Part shown: positions 8,635-15,116 of the stretch, one piece after another
Layout: each line of letters starts with the position of its first letter
How positions within the stretch are numbered: position 1 is the stretch's first letter
Source of the DNA: Promethearchaeota archaeon
Lineage (GTDB): Archaea > Asgardarchaeota > Lokiarchaeia > Sigynarchaeales > SOKP01
Direction: 5' to 3'
NCBI GenBank assembly: GCA_016839845.1
Contig: JAEOTL010000286.1
Location: 1 to 22,952 of the forward strand
DNA length: 22,952 nt
Made by a program: the position numbers and the translations under genes
The notes under the pieces: model-generated
Told to the model about the DNA's origin: nothing
The model's input: only the letters and a program-made list of their open reading frames with translations
Database searches by the model: none

Positions 8635-9219
8635 TTAACTCGTTTTTGAACCGCAATATTGGCAATATTTCAATTCCAAGGGATATAATTTACCACAGCT
8701 AGTACATTTTTGTAGTGAATTCTTCAAGATCTCACGTCCTAGCATTTCAAAAGCCAGTTCAACATTCTCTCCCGTTTTAGCTGATGTACTAATGATATCT
8801 CCTTGAAAGTTGAATTTGTCAAAAAATTGTTGCGCCTCTTCCTTTGAGACCTTTCTTTTTAAATCACTCTTAGCTTCAATTAATATCTTTGTCTTAGGTG
8901 AATTGGGGATAGAAGAAATAACATTTATCCAGTCATAAAGATCTTCTACCGAGGCTTTGTTGGTCACATCATAAAGCAATAAAGCTCCTGAAGCACCTGA
9001 AACATAGGAAGGGAATAAGAGACGGAATTTTTTCTCCCCTGCAAAATCCCAAATATTTAAAAGAATTTCTGTTCCATCCACAGTGACCTTTTTTGTTTCG
9101 AAATCAACCCCGATTGTTGATAATGTTGATGTTTCGAATTTCCCCGTTGCGTACCTTCGAATTAAACTTGTTTTCCCTACATTCTTGGCACCAGCAACTA
9201 CGACTTTAAATTTAATCAT
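8635..9219 (-). CDS. Ras/Rab-like small GTPase with C-terminal zinc ribbon
   Basis: A 194-residue Ras-superfamily GTPase, the family that is expanded in Asgard archaea. The P-loop is GAKNVGKTS (10-18). The switch I threonine is T35 in STIGVDF, and the switch II motif is D58-x-A-G61 followed by E62 where Ras has Q61. The G4 motif reads AKSD (116-119) rather than NKxD, so the base-binding asparagine is an alanine. The G5 motif SAKTGEN is normal. The tail from residue 172 is a CxxC-x10-CxxC zinc ribbon (CTSCG and CQYCG) in place of a lipidation cysteine. By family knowledge such proteins cycle between GTP and GDP forms. The altered G4 predicts weaker guanine discrimination, and the ribbon predicts protein or nucleic-acid contacts instead of membrane anchoring (inference). 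Confidence 0.92.
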   Translation of the reverse strand: MIKFKVVVAGAKNVGKTSLIRRYATGKFETSTLSTIGVDFETKKVTVDGTEILLNIWDFAGEKKFRLLFPSYVSGASGALLLYDVTNKASVEDLYDWINVISSIPNSPKTKILIEAKSDLKRKVSKEEAQQFFDKFNFQGDIISTSAKTGENVELAFEMLGREILKNSLQKCTSCGKLYPLELKYCQYCGSKTS

Positions 9220-9270
9220 TTTATTTTTTGCTCAGGTCGTAAATTTATGTTTTTGCCTATTCTAATTCAA

Positions 9271-9280
9271 GTATATAAAT
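9271..9280 (-). promoter_or_regulatory. TATA-like box of the small GTPase gene
   Basis: On the minus strand ATTTATATAC lies about 55 nt before the ATG at 9219. A start about 25 nt downstream would leave a leader of roughly 30 nt that ends in an A-rich run. Inferred by composition only. Confidence 0.35.
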
Positions 9281-9287
9281 ATTAATA

Positions 9288-9305
9288 GTTAAAAACGTTA
9301 AAAAC
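9288..9305. repeat. Tandem 9-bp repeat GTTAAAAAC x2 between hef and the GTPase gene
   Basis: Two exact, adjacent copies of GTTAAAAAC lie between the hef stop and the TATA-like box of the GTPase gene. On the minus strand they read as two T5 tracts, which could serve as the hef terminator. They could also be a paired operator just upstream of the GTPase promoter. The sequence does not decide between these. Confidence 0.4.
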
Positions 9306-9345
9306 CTTTTTTTTCCGATAAAATCAATAATAGCTTCTTATCTAT

Positions 9346-11661
9346 TTAATGCTCTTTCTCATATTTATATCTACTAATTTTGTAGATTTCTTGAGCAATT
9401 TTTTTACCGATAGTTTCAACCTTAGTTAAATCGGGAATGTCCGCTTGGAAAAGATTTTGAAGCGTTTTAAACTCTTTTAGCAGATTTTTTGCACGAAGCG
9501 CATTGACTCCTGGGATACCTGCCACAAGGTATTCTAAAAGTTGAGAGGTTTCAATGGGCGCTTTATCAAATCTTAATTTCAATTTTGAAGTACTTTTTGA
9601 TTGCTCTTTCTGCGCTAAATGATATAAAAACAAAGCAGTCTCTTTAGGATCCTTGGTTTTATATACTGTAATACCAAGATTTAGAATTATTGCTGTTATT
9701 GCCCCGTAAATAGCATTTTCCGCGAGCTGAGAGTTTTTAAAAGGATCATCTTCTAAAACGAGGATAGCTCTTTCAAAACGTTCTGCTAGATCTTTTAATT
9801 CTCTAAACAGTCTCCCATCTTTTATAGAGTCAGTAAAGTCTTGTGAGCTTTTTCTTTCGATCCCAACTCGTTCTGATATTACATAATCTCCCACAGGTAG
9901 TTGTTCCAATTTTAGACCGATCCCCATTAATGATAAGTTCCTGACCACCGAAGACGCTGTTTCTCTATTATCACAGACTATTTCAAATTGATCTGCTCCG
10001 TCTTTTTTAAGATTAGAATCGGCTGTTTCTTCCGGTTGAGTCATAAAATTTAGAAGGCTTGATTGTCCTTTTTTTCCTTCTTGTTCAGATGTTTGCATTT
10101 TCCTCAAACTGTCTTTCATATTCCGTTCTTTAGCTTTCTCTGCCCAATAATAACCCTCATCCCTGGTTCCCTCTGCCATTAAAACATACACTTTTCCTTC
10201 CTTCTTTCGACCAGTCCGACCTCGTCTTTGAATTGAACGAATTGCACTCGGAACAACATCGTAAAAAACAACAATGTCGCATTCTGCAATATCTAAACCC
10301 TCTTCGGCAACACTCGTACCTATTAATGTATTATATATTCCCTCTTTAAATTCTTTAAGAAGCTCTATCTGTGCTTTTTGGGTTAATCCCTTATCAGATC
10401 CTTTATGGGCTTGCCCAATAAATTTATGAGCCCTGATCAACTCATCGTCCTTAAAATATCTTATGATATTATTGACTGAATCACGAAAATGGGAGAACAC
10501 TAAAGCCCTAGAATCATTATTTTCATGAAATTGGGTAGTTAATAATACTTTTAATTTTTTAAGTTTTGGGTGGACAACCCCCTTTGAAATTAATTCCTGA
10601 GAATACTGCTGAACTTTCTTCATATCTCGGTTTGCTAGTAACTCCCTTAAAGATTTGTTAGCTGTATTATTTTTTATTTTCGCTTCATTTTTTTTAAAGT
10701 AATCCTTTAGTGCGTTAATTCCTTGGGTTTCAAGGAGCTCTAGCATATGCGATATTCTTATGGCATTTGCTTGAAGTTTTTTCGCATTAAATAACGCGAA
10801 TTTTTCACTCTCAACTCTCGTGGATGATATTTTATTATTAATGGTGCTATTTAATTTTAAAAGATCTTTTCTTGTAACCTTGTTTATATCAAAAGAATTT
10901 ATTAAATCCATCTGTTTTAGCTGTTTGTAAATGTTTCTTAACATTTCTTCCAATATTTTTTTGATCCCCATGAATTCATCAGGAAGGGTTATTTTAATCC
11001 ATTGATTATCTACTTTCTGAATATATGGTTTTACGTCGCCATCTTTATCAGTTCTGATCTCAATATGATTGATAAACAGATTTTCTTTAATTTCTCGTAT
11101 TTTCTCTTGAGTTGAACCGGGACTAGCAGTAATGCCTAATATCTGGGGAGATTTTGTGGATTCAATGTATTTCTTAGCAATAAAACAATAAGCATAATCT
11201 CCTATGGCCCTATGACATTCATCAAATATGATTAAAGATACCTCTTTAATTGAGTATAAGCTTGAAATAATATCATTTTGAAGGACTTGAGGGGTCATAA
11301 ATGCAACTTTCGTCTGATCCCAAATGCTTTTTCGTTTTTCTGGAGGGATTGTGCCCGTGAGAGAGTTTAAGGAATCAGAGGGGATAAGGGTAAGATCTAA
11401 AAATGATTTGTAATGCTGTTCCACTAACGGCTTTGTAGGCGCTAAGAAGATGACCTTTGAATTTGGGATTTCCGTTAATCTGTGTACAGCAAGCATTAAG
11501 GCAATAATCGTTTTTCCTAATCCCGTAGGAATTACAACTAAACAATTCTTATTCAAACAGTTGATAAAAATAACTTCTTGGTATTCTCTACGAGAAACGA
11601 AATTTGGTTTAATTAAAGGATGAGTTATGAAGTTTTCATTTTCTGAGACAAGGATCACCAA
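9346..11661 (-). CDS. hef: Hef: FANCM-like DNA helicase fused to XPF/MUS81-type nuclease
   Basis: Hef processes stalled replication forks and branched DNA and is the archaeal relative of FANCM and XPF. The SF2 helicase has Walker A PTGLGKT (45-51), DECH (147-150), TASPG (178-182), GTSVAEEGLDI (448-458) and QRRGRTGR (478-485). A charged linker (about 500-555) holds a PIP-box-like QSSLLNFM (533-540). The nuclease follows, with DNRE (564-567), GDY (591-593) and ERKSSQD (602-608), the ERKxxxD active site. The C-terminus has tandem helix-hairpin-helix motifs (about 705-760, GIPGVNALRAKNLL and ETIGKKIAQEI). The 771-residue length is usual and all active-site residues are present. There is no in-frame ATG near the start; TTG 11661 or GTG 11658 is used, behind a TATA-like box at about 11706-11716. 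Confidence 0.96.
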   Translation of the reverse strand: MVILVSENENFITHPLIKPNFVSRREYQEVIFINCLNKNCLVVIPTGLGKTIIALMLAVHRLTEIPNSKVIFLAPTKPLVEQHYKSFLDLTLIPSDSLNSLTGTIPPEKRKSIWDQTKVAFMTPQVLQNDIISSLYSIKEVSLIIFDECHRAIGDYAYCFIAKKYIESTKSPQILGITASPGSTQEKIREIKENLFINHIEIRTDKDGDVKPYIQKVDNQWIKITLPDEFMGIKKILEEMLRNIYKQLKQMDLINSFDINKVTRKDLLKLNSTINNKISSTRVESEKFALFNAKKLQANAIRISHMLELLETQGINALKDYFKKNEAKIKNNTANKSLRELLANRDMKKVQQYSQELISKGVVHPKLKKLKVLLTTQFHENNDSRALVFSHFRDSVNNIIRYFKDDELIRAHKFIGQAHKGSDKGLTQKAQIELLKEFKEGIYNTLIGTSVAEEGLDIAECDIVVFYDVVPSAIRSIQRRGRTGRKKEGKVYVLMAEGTRDEGYYWAEKAKERNMKDSLRKMQTSEQEGKKGQSSLLNFMTQPEETADSNLKKDGADQFEIVCDNRETASSVVRNLSLMGIGLKLEQLPVGDYVISERVGIERKSSQDFTDSIKDGRLFRELKDLAERFERAILVLEDDPFKNSQLAENAIYGAITAIILNLGITVYKTKDPKETALFLYHLAQKEQSKSTSKLKLRFDKAPIETSQLLEYLVAGIPGVNALRAKNLLKEFKTLQNLFQADIPDLTKVETIGKKIAQEIYKISRYKYEKEH

Positions 11662-11705
11662 GAAATTTACTTTTATTAAGTCTGAAGTTAAGAATTGAAA
11701 CGAAA

Positions 11706-11716
11706 TATATAAACTC
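11706..11716 (-). promoter_or_regulatory. TATA-like box of hef
   Basis: On the minus strand TTTATATATTT lies about 50 nt before the TTG/GTG start codons. This places the predicted transcript start roughly 20-25 nt ahead of the coding region. It supports a start near 11658-11661, not one further upstream, where the frame has no start codon. Confidence 0.4.
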
Positions 11717-11848
11717 GAAGTCTTTATTAGATCTTTAAAAACTACTTAGATTCTTAAATCGTTTTACTAATAATTTAATAAAAAGAATTAACAATTGAGT
11801 AAAGTAAGATTTAATTCATGTAGGCTACTATTGTTATATATGTAAATC

Positions 11849-11951
11849 GGGCCAATGATCTAGTGGTATAGTGATGGTACTTTTTCGGTAAGATGCCAAA
11901 GATGCCTGCCTCACATGCAGGAAATCGGGAGTTCAATTCTCCCTTGGCCCA
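11849..11951 (+). tRNA. tRNA-Val (anticodon CAC) with an intron-like insertion in the D-loop
   Basis: The 103-nt gene folds as a tRNA. The acceptor stem is GGGCCAA/TTGGCCC and the D-stem ATCT (11858-11861) pairs with AGAT (11900-11903). The anticodon stem is CCTGC/GCAGG with loop CTCACAT, giving anticodon CAC at 11912-11914. The variable loop is AAATC, and the T-arm is GGGAG/CTCCC with loop TTCAATT. The discriminator is A73, as expected for valine, and CCA is not encoded. The anticodon loop is a normal 7 nt. The D-loop, however, spans 38 nt (11862-11899), while a normal one has 8-11. Removing about 29 nt gives a conventional 74-nt tRNA with loop AGTGGTATA. The gene stands alone between hef and rpo6. 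Confidence 0.92.
11871..11899 (+). other. Probable non-canonical tRNA intron in the D-loop (about 29 nt)
   Basis: The proposed intron lies between tRNA positions 21 and 22. Exon GGTA (11865-11868) can pair with TGCC (11894-11897). This is flanked on one side by TAG (11869-11871) and on the other by AAA (11898-11900). Cutting each 3-nt bulge after its second base, as the archaeal splicing endonuclease does in bulge-helix-bulge motifs, restores a 9-nt D-loop. The inner helix expected of a strict motif is weak. A competing intron hairpin (TGGTA 11875-11879 with TGCCA 11894-11898) is also possible, so the exact ends are inference. Confidence 0.6.
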
Positions 11952-12027
11952 TACTTTAACTGTTATTTTACTGTTACCTTATCAAAGAAAGTCTCTTCCT
12001 TCCAAGATATGAAGAAAGTCGAAAAAG

Positions 12028-12035
12028 TTATATGA
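12028..12035 (+). promoter_or_regulatory. TATA-like box of rpo6
   Basis: TTATATGA follows an A-rich GAAAAA that could act as the BRE. The predicted transcript start is near 12055-12060. This would exclude the upstream in-frame ATG at 12040 and supports the ATG at 12085 as the start of rpo6. Confidence 0.45.
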
Positions 12036-12084
12036 TATAATGTATTTTCAATATCAAATTACTTATTTTTTGGTTTGCTTAACC

Positions 12085-12387
12085 ATGTCCAGTTTTTTAG
12101 AATCTCGCGAATTACGTAGATTATATAAAGAAGTAAGAGAATACGTTAAAGTAGGACCGATTTTTTTAACAAGATACGAAAAAGCGCGTATTATCGGGGC
12201 AAGGGCTTTACAAATAAGTTTCGGTGCACCAATTTTGATTGAAAAACCGAAAGATATGATTGACCCTATTAAGATTGCGCAACTTGAATTGAAAGCCAAA
12301 ATCCTACCACTCACAATTATTCGAGATAATCCAAATGGAGAATCTCAAGATATTCCTATAAATAAATTAATCTTGAAAAAGGATTAA
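12085..12387 (+). CDS. rpo6: DNA-directed RNA polymerase subunit Rpo6 (RpoK)
   Basis: Rpo6 is the archaeal counterpart of eukaryotic Rpb6 and bacterial omega and helps assemble and stabilise RNA polymerase. The conserved core is visible at residues 24-53 ([20 protein letters not shown], then FGAPILIE). It continues as the typical [19 protein letters not shown] (60-78). The chosen ATG gives 100 residues with a charged 20-residue N-terminal extension. An in-frame ATG at 12040 would add 15 hydrophobic residues unlike the family, and it lies too close to the TATA-like box. The C-terminal 20 residues after the core are not typical of the shortest archaeal RpoK proteins. The gene stands alone downstream of the tRNA and converges with the next gene. 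Confidence 0.94.
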   Translation: MSSFLESRELRRLYKEVREYVKVGPIFLTRYEKARIIGARALQISFGAPILIEKPKDMIDPIKIAQLELKAKILPLTIIRDNPNGESQDIPINKLILKKD

Positions 12388-12415
12388 CTCCTTCTGAGTT
12401 TGTAAAATATAGTTT

Positions 12416-12823
12416 TTACTGAACTTTATACTTTCCTCTTTCGGAAAGATAAAATACGCCCTTATTTTCTACTAATTCAAATTCAAGATATCCCTTGGTA
12501 ATAAGTCCATCTAAAATGACTTCTAATTCTGCTTTTTTTAGCCCCGGAATTCCCAGTGGTATTCGGGATTGATTTACAATAATCGCGATCCGTTCTAAAA
12601 ACAAACGTTTACCCATGAAAGATTCAAGGATCGTTATTTCATCATTTGTAAGTCTTTCAAATTGATCATGTTCAATTAATCTCTCCTTTAACGTTTGGGC
12701 AAGATCTCTCGTTTCTGGGGTAATTTCTTGTTTCTTTACTTCCACATGCTTTAATGTAACTAAATCTTTTGCAACAGATTTCTTCTTTTTTTTTTTCGGG
12801 GCTTCCCAATCTTGATTTTCCAT
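12416..12823 (-). CDS. Lysine-rich protein with winged-helix-like C-terminal domain, function unknown
   Basis: The 135-residue protein starts with an acidic/aromatic few residues and then six consecutive lysines (10-15) in a disordered, basic tail. From about residue 60 on, the alternation of helices (TNDEITILESFM, KAELEVILDGLITKGYLEF) and a final hairpin (GVFYLSERGKYKV) looks like a winged helix-turn-helix. This would suit DNA or RNA binding. I do not recognise a named family. It converges with rpo6, leaving 28 nt between stops. It diverges from the GNAT gene over a 45-bp spacer that carries a shared AT-rich promoter element. Confidence 0.65.
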   Translation of the reverse strand: MENQDWEAPKKKKKKSVAKDLVTLKHVEVKKQEITPETRDLAQTLKERLIEHDQFERLTNDEITILESFMGKRLFLERIAIIVNQSRIPLGIPGLKKAELEVILDGLITKGYLEFELVENKGVFYLSERGKYKVQ

Positions 12824-12837
12824 ATTAATACCATAAG

Positions 12838-12860
12838 GAATTTAATTATAAAAATTTATA
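12838..12860. promoter_or_regulatory. Shared bidirectional AT-rich promoter element
   Basis: The 45-bp spacer between the divergent ATGs (12823 and 12869) holds a near-symmetric AATTTAATTATAAAAATTTA stretch. It places a TATA-like core about 23-27 nt from both starts, consistent with two leaderless transcripts. The assignment rests on spacing and composition. Confidence 0.4.
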
Positions 12861-12868
12861 TTCAAATA

Positions 12869-13438
12869 ATGGAAAGGAATCTAGAATTAGCCACCGGAGA
12901 GAAAATCGTTGTTAGGCATATAGGAAAATCTGATATTGAAGGAGTATGGAAGAATTTTAATGAGGTAATAGAAGAAGGAATATATTTACCAGTCCTTTTT
13001 CCAGTTAGATCTCAAATGGAACAAGATTCATGGTACCGTAAGATCACCAATGAACATGAAATTTGTATTATCGCAGAAAATAAAGGACTTAAACCCCCCT
13101 TTAATGTCATCGGACAATGTGAGATCTCCAATTCTGATTGGGATGCTGGTTTGCATGTGGGTATTTTAGGAATTATCGTAAAAATGAAATATCGAGATAT
13201 GGGAATCGGTTTGAATTTGATTGATATGGCCGTCCGAGAGTCAAAATCATTAAATAATAAAGAAAAAATTATCTTAAGCTGCTTTTCTAATAATGAGAGA
13301 GCATTACACCTTTATAAGAAGTTAGGTTTTGAAGTGGTGGGAATAAGAAAGAAGCAATTTTATATGGATTCTGTGTATTATGATGAAGTCCTCATGGATC
13401 TCTGGATTGATGATTATATAAATCAAAATGGGGAATAA
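12869..13438 (+). CDS. GNAT-family N-acetyltransferase (RimJ/RimI-like)
   Basis: A 189-residue acetyl-CoA-dependent acyltransferase. The acetyl-CoA pyrophosphate-binding motif is R109-DMGIG (R/QxxGxG/A) after the beta-4 strand GILGIIVK. The family's C-terminal NNERALHLYKKLGFEVVG (141-158) is typical of RimI/RimJ-like enzymes. The frame is open further upstream with an ATG at 12812, but that would overlap the divergent gene. ATG 12869 fits the TATA spacing and the family start (IVVRHIGKSDIEGV). The substrate may be a protein N-terminus, a polyamine or a small molecule; the sequence does not tell. Confidence 0.87.
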   Translation: MERNLELATGEKIVVRHIGKSDIEGVWKNFNEVIEEGIYLPVLFPVRSQMEQDSWYRKITNEHEICIIAENKGLKPPFNVIGQCEISNSDWDAGLHVGILGIIVKMKYRDMGIGLNLIDMAVRESKSLNNKEKIILSCFSNNERALHLYKKLGFEVVGIRKKQFYMDSVYYDEVLMDLWIDDYINQNGE

Positions 13439-13475
13439 AAAATTTGCTTAAAATGTATTCGAGATGAAAAATGTA

Positions 13476-14924
13476 TTAAGGAAACCTAAATCGTTTCTTA
13501 TAACAAATCCAACTTTGCTTATCTAAAGGATTTTCATTTAAGAACAGAAAATTAAGATTTGAAAGGTTAATGAGATGCTCACTCCTAAACATTGTTATCT
13601 GATTTCTTCCGATATGTAATATTATTAGTTTTTTTAATGGATCCAAGCCTTCAAGTGATTCTATATTGTTATTATCCAGATATAACTCTTGTAGCTCTGT
13701 CAAGTTCTCCATCTCTTCTAGTTTAGAGATTTTGTTGTTTGATAACTCTAATTTCTTTAAGTTTACCAGTGTATTCAATCCCTCAAGTTTATTGATAACA
13801 TTGTTTGAAAGATACAGCACCTTTAACTGATTGTGAGTTTCTAATCCCATAATTTGAGAAATATTGTTGTCATTCATATACAACATTATCAAATCGCTTA
13901 GTTGGTCAAGACCAGCTATTTTTTCAATCCGATTGTTGGATAAACTCAATTTCTTTAGTTTAATTAAATATTCCAAATTACTAATCCTTTTAATCTGATT
14001 GTAACTCAAATTTAAGTCCTCTAAATTTCTCAAAGAGTCTAAATTTTCAATTACAGCGATTTGATTGTTATTTAATGCTAATTTTTTTAAATTTTTCAAA
14101 AACTTAAGGTTCTCAATTTTCTGGATTCTATTATTGGATAAATCGAGTTCCTCCAAGTTCATGAAGCTCTCAAGGTTTTCAATACTATACAGATTGTTTT
14201 TAGAAAGATCCAACGTCTTTAAATTTTTAAAAAAAGAAAGATTATCAATTGATTCAATTTCTGATCTATGAATGCTAAGATGCTCCAATTCATTGAGATG
14301 TTCTATACCTACAATTTCCTTTATGCTCCCAAGATGTAAACTTTCACAATATAGAGAAACAATTTTACCGGCTCGCAATGAAGAGAGAAATCCGCAAAAT
14401 TTAACGTAGTAATTATACAACCTTAAATTAATGCAAATATCGACCAAGGATTTCGGGAATGGGGAATTTATACGATAAGTGTGGACTTCATTAGGAATTC
14501 TGTGTTTCAAATCAGTGAACGCGAAATTAATAAGGTTTCTAAGATACTCAATTAAAATCTTCCTGCTCTTCACTGTATCTATTAAATACAGTGAGTTAAT
14601 AGAAAAGAGTTGCTGCTCTATATTAGTCTGTTCTTTCAACACATATTCAAATAGACTTATCGTTTTTTTATGTGAGGGATATTTCTCCAACAAAATCTTC
14701 CCCACAATTAATCGAACCTCAATTTCCTCATCTGAAAGAAATAACTGCTCTAAAAATTTGAAGTTTTTTTGTGTGTCAATTTCGCCAAAGATGTTGAGTG
14801 CTCTCTTCCGTACATTTACACTCCTATTCGCTGTAATAATCTCCCTTAATAACGTTAATGCTTCCTTTTTGCCAATGTTTTCTATATTTTCCCTAATACT
14901 TTCCGGAGTTAACTCTGTATTCAT
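13476..14924 (-). CDS. HEAT-like plus SDS22-like leucine-rich-repeat protein
   Basis: A 482-residue scaffold protein. Residues about 15-130 form HEAT-like helical pairs (ALTLLREIITANRSVNVRKR, FLEQLFLSDEEIEVRLIVG). From about residue 213 to 470 come eleven leucine-rich repeats, ten of them exactly 22 residues with consensus LxxLxLxxNxIxxIxxLxxL, followed by a capping unit. This is the SDS22-like class that eukaryotes use to bind phosphatases and other partners. The repeats give a 66-bp periodicity in the DNA. There is no signal peptide or membrane segment, so it is cytoplasmic. LRR proteins of this type, like the small GTPases, are known to be numerous in Asgard genomes. The partner is unknown. 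Confidence 0.88.
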   Translation of the reverse strand: MNTELTPESIRENIENIGKKEALTLLREIITANRSVNVRKRALNIFGEIDTQKNFKFLEQLFLSDEEIEVRLIVGKILLEKYPSHKKTISLFEYVLKEQTNIEQQLFSINSLYLIDTVKSRKILIEYLRNLINFAFTDLKHRIPNEVHTYRINSPFPKSLVDICINLRLYNYYVKFCGFLSSLRAGKIVSLYCESLHLGSIKEIVGIEHLNELEHLSIHRSEIESIDNLSFFKNLKTLDLSKNNLYSIENLESFMNLEELDLSNNRIQKIENLKFLKNLKKLALNNNQIAVIENLDSLRNLEDLNLSYNQIKRISNLEYLIKLKKLSLSNNRIEKIAGLDQLSDLIMLYMNDNNISQIMGLETHNQLKVLYLSNNVINKLEGLNTLVNLKKLELSNNKISKLEEMENLTELQELYLDNNNIESLEGLDPLKKLIILHIGRNQITMFRSEHLINLSNLNFLFLNENPLDKQSWICYKKRFRFP

Positions 14925-15040
14925 CAGAAAAAAATGGGTCTAATGGTCTGATTACTAATAGGATCTATTACTTAATGGTAAATCACTACTCCTTAAATTA
15001 TTTAAGACTATCAGCACAAATTCACATCTATGAAGAAAAC

Positions 15041-15046
15041 TTTATA
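15041..15046 (+). promoter_or_regulatory. TATA-like box before the relic leader and GNAT-TPR gene
   Basis: The AACTTTATA context here is the same as that before the nucleotidyltransferase gene (16402-16410). It lies 26 nt before the ATG of the relic reading frame at 15067. It probably drives the GNAT-TPR gene, giving it a leader of about 50 nt. Confidence 0.4.
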
Positions 15047-15066
15047 TTCGTTTAAAAACAAAAGAT

Positions 15067-15099
15067 ATGAAGGAAGGAACCCAAAAAGATCTTATTTAA
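15067..15099 (+). pseudogene. Truncated duplicate of the ANT(6)-like gene 5' end, or a leader peptide
   Basis: A 10-codon frame, MKEGTQKDLI then TAA, matches the first residues of the nucleotidyltransferase at 16434 (MKEETQRDQL). The first 25 nt of the two frames differ at only two positions. The preceding TATA-like AACTTTATA is also shared. It ends 17 nt before the GNAT-TPR start. A decayed remnant of a duplicated gene start is the simplest reading. A translated leader peptide is the alternative. Confidence 0.6.
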
Positions 15100-15116
15100 C
15101 AAGCTAGTGAAAACAG

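Noticed and set aside
12040..12084. Upstream ATG giving a 15-residue longer Rpo6
   Set aside because: It overlaps the TATA-like region and adds a hydrophobic sequence foreign to the family.
13520..14288. 66-bp periodicity that could suggest a DNA repeat or CRISPR array
   Set aside because: The period equals 22 codons and follows protein leucine-rich repeats; units vary at wobble positions and there are no constant repeats with unique spacers.
14479..14943. A 154-codon open frame opposite the LRR gene
   Set aside because: It is antisense to a clear repeat protein, rich in F, I, L, S and K as expected from reversed LRR codons, and shows no domain of its own.
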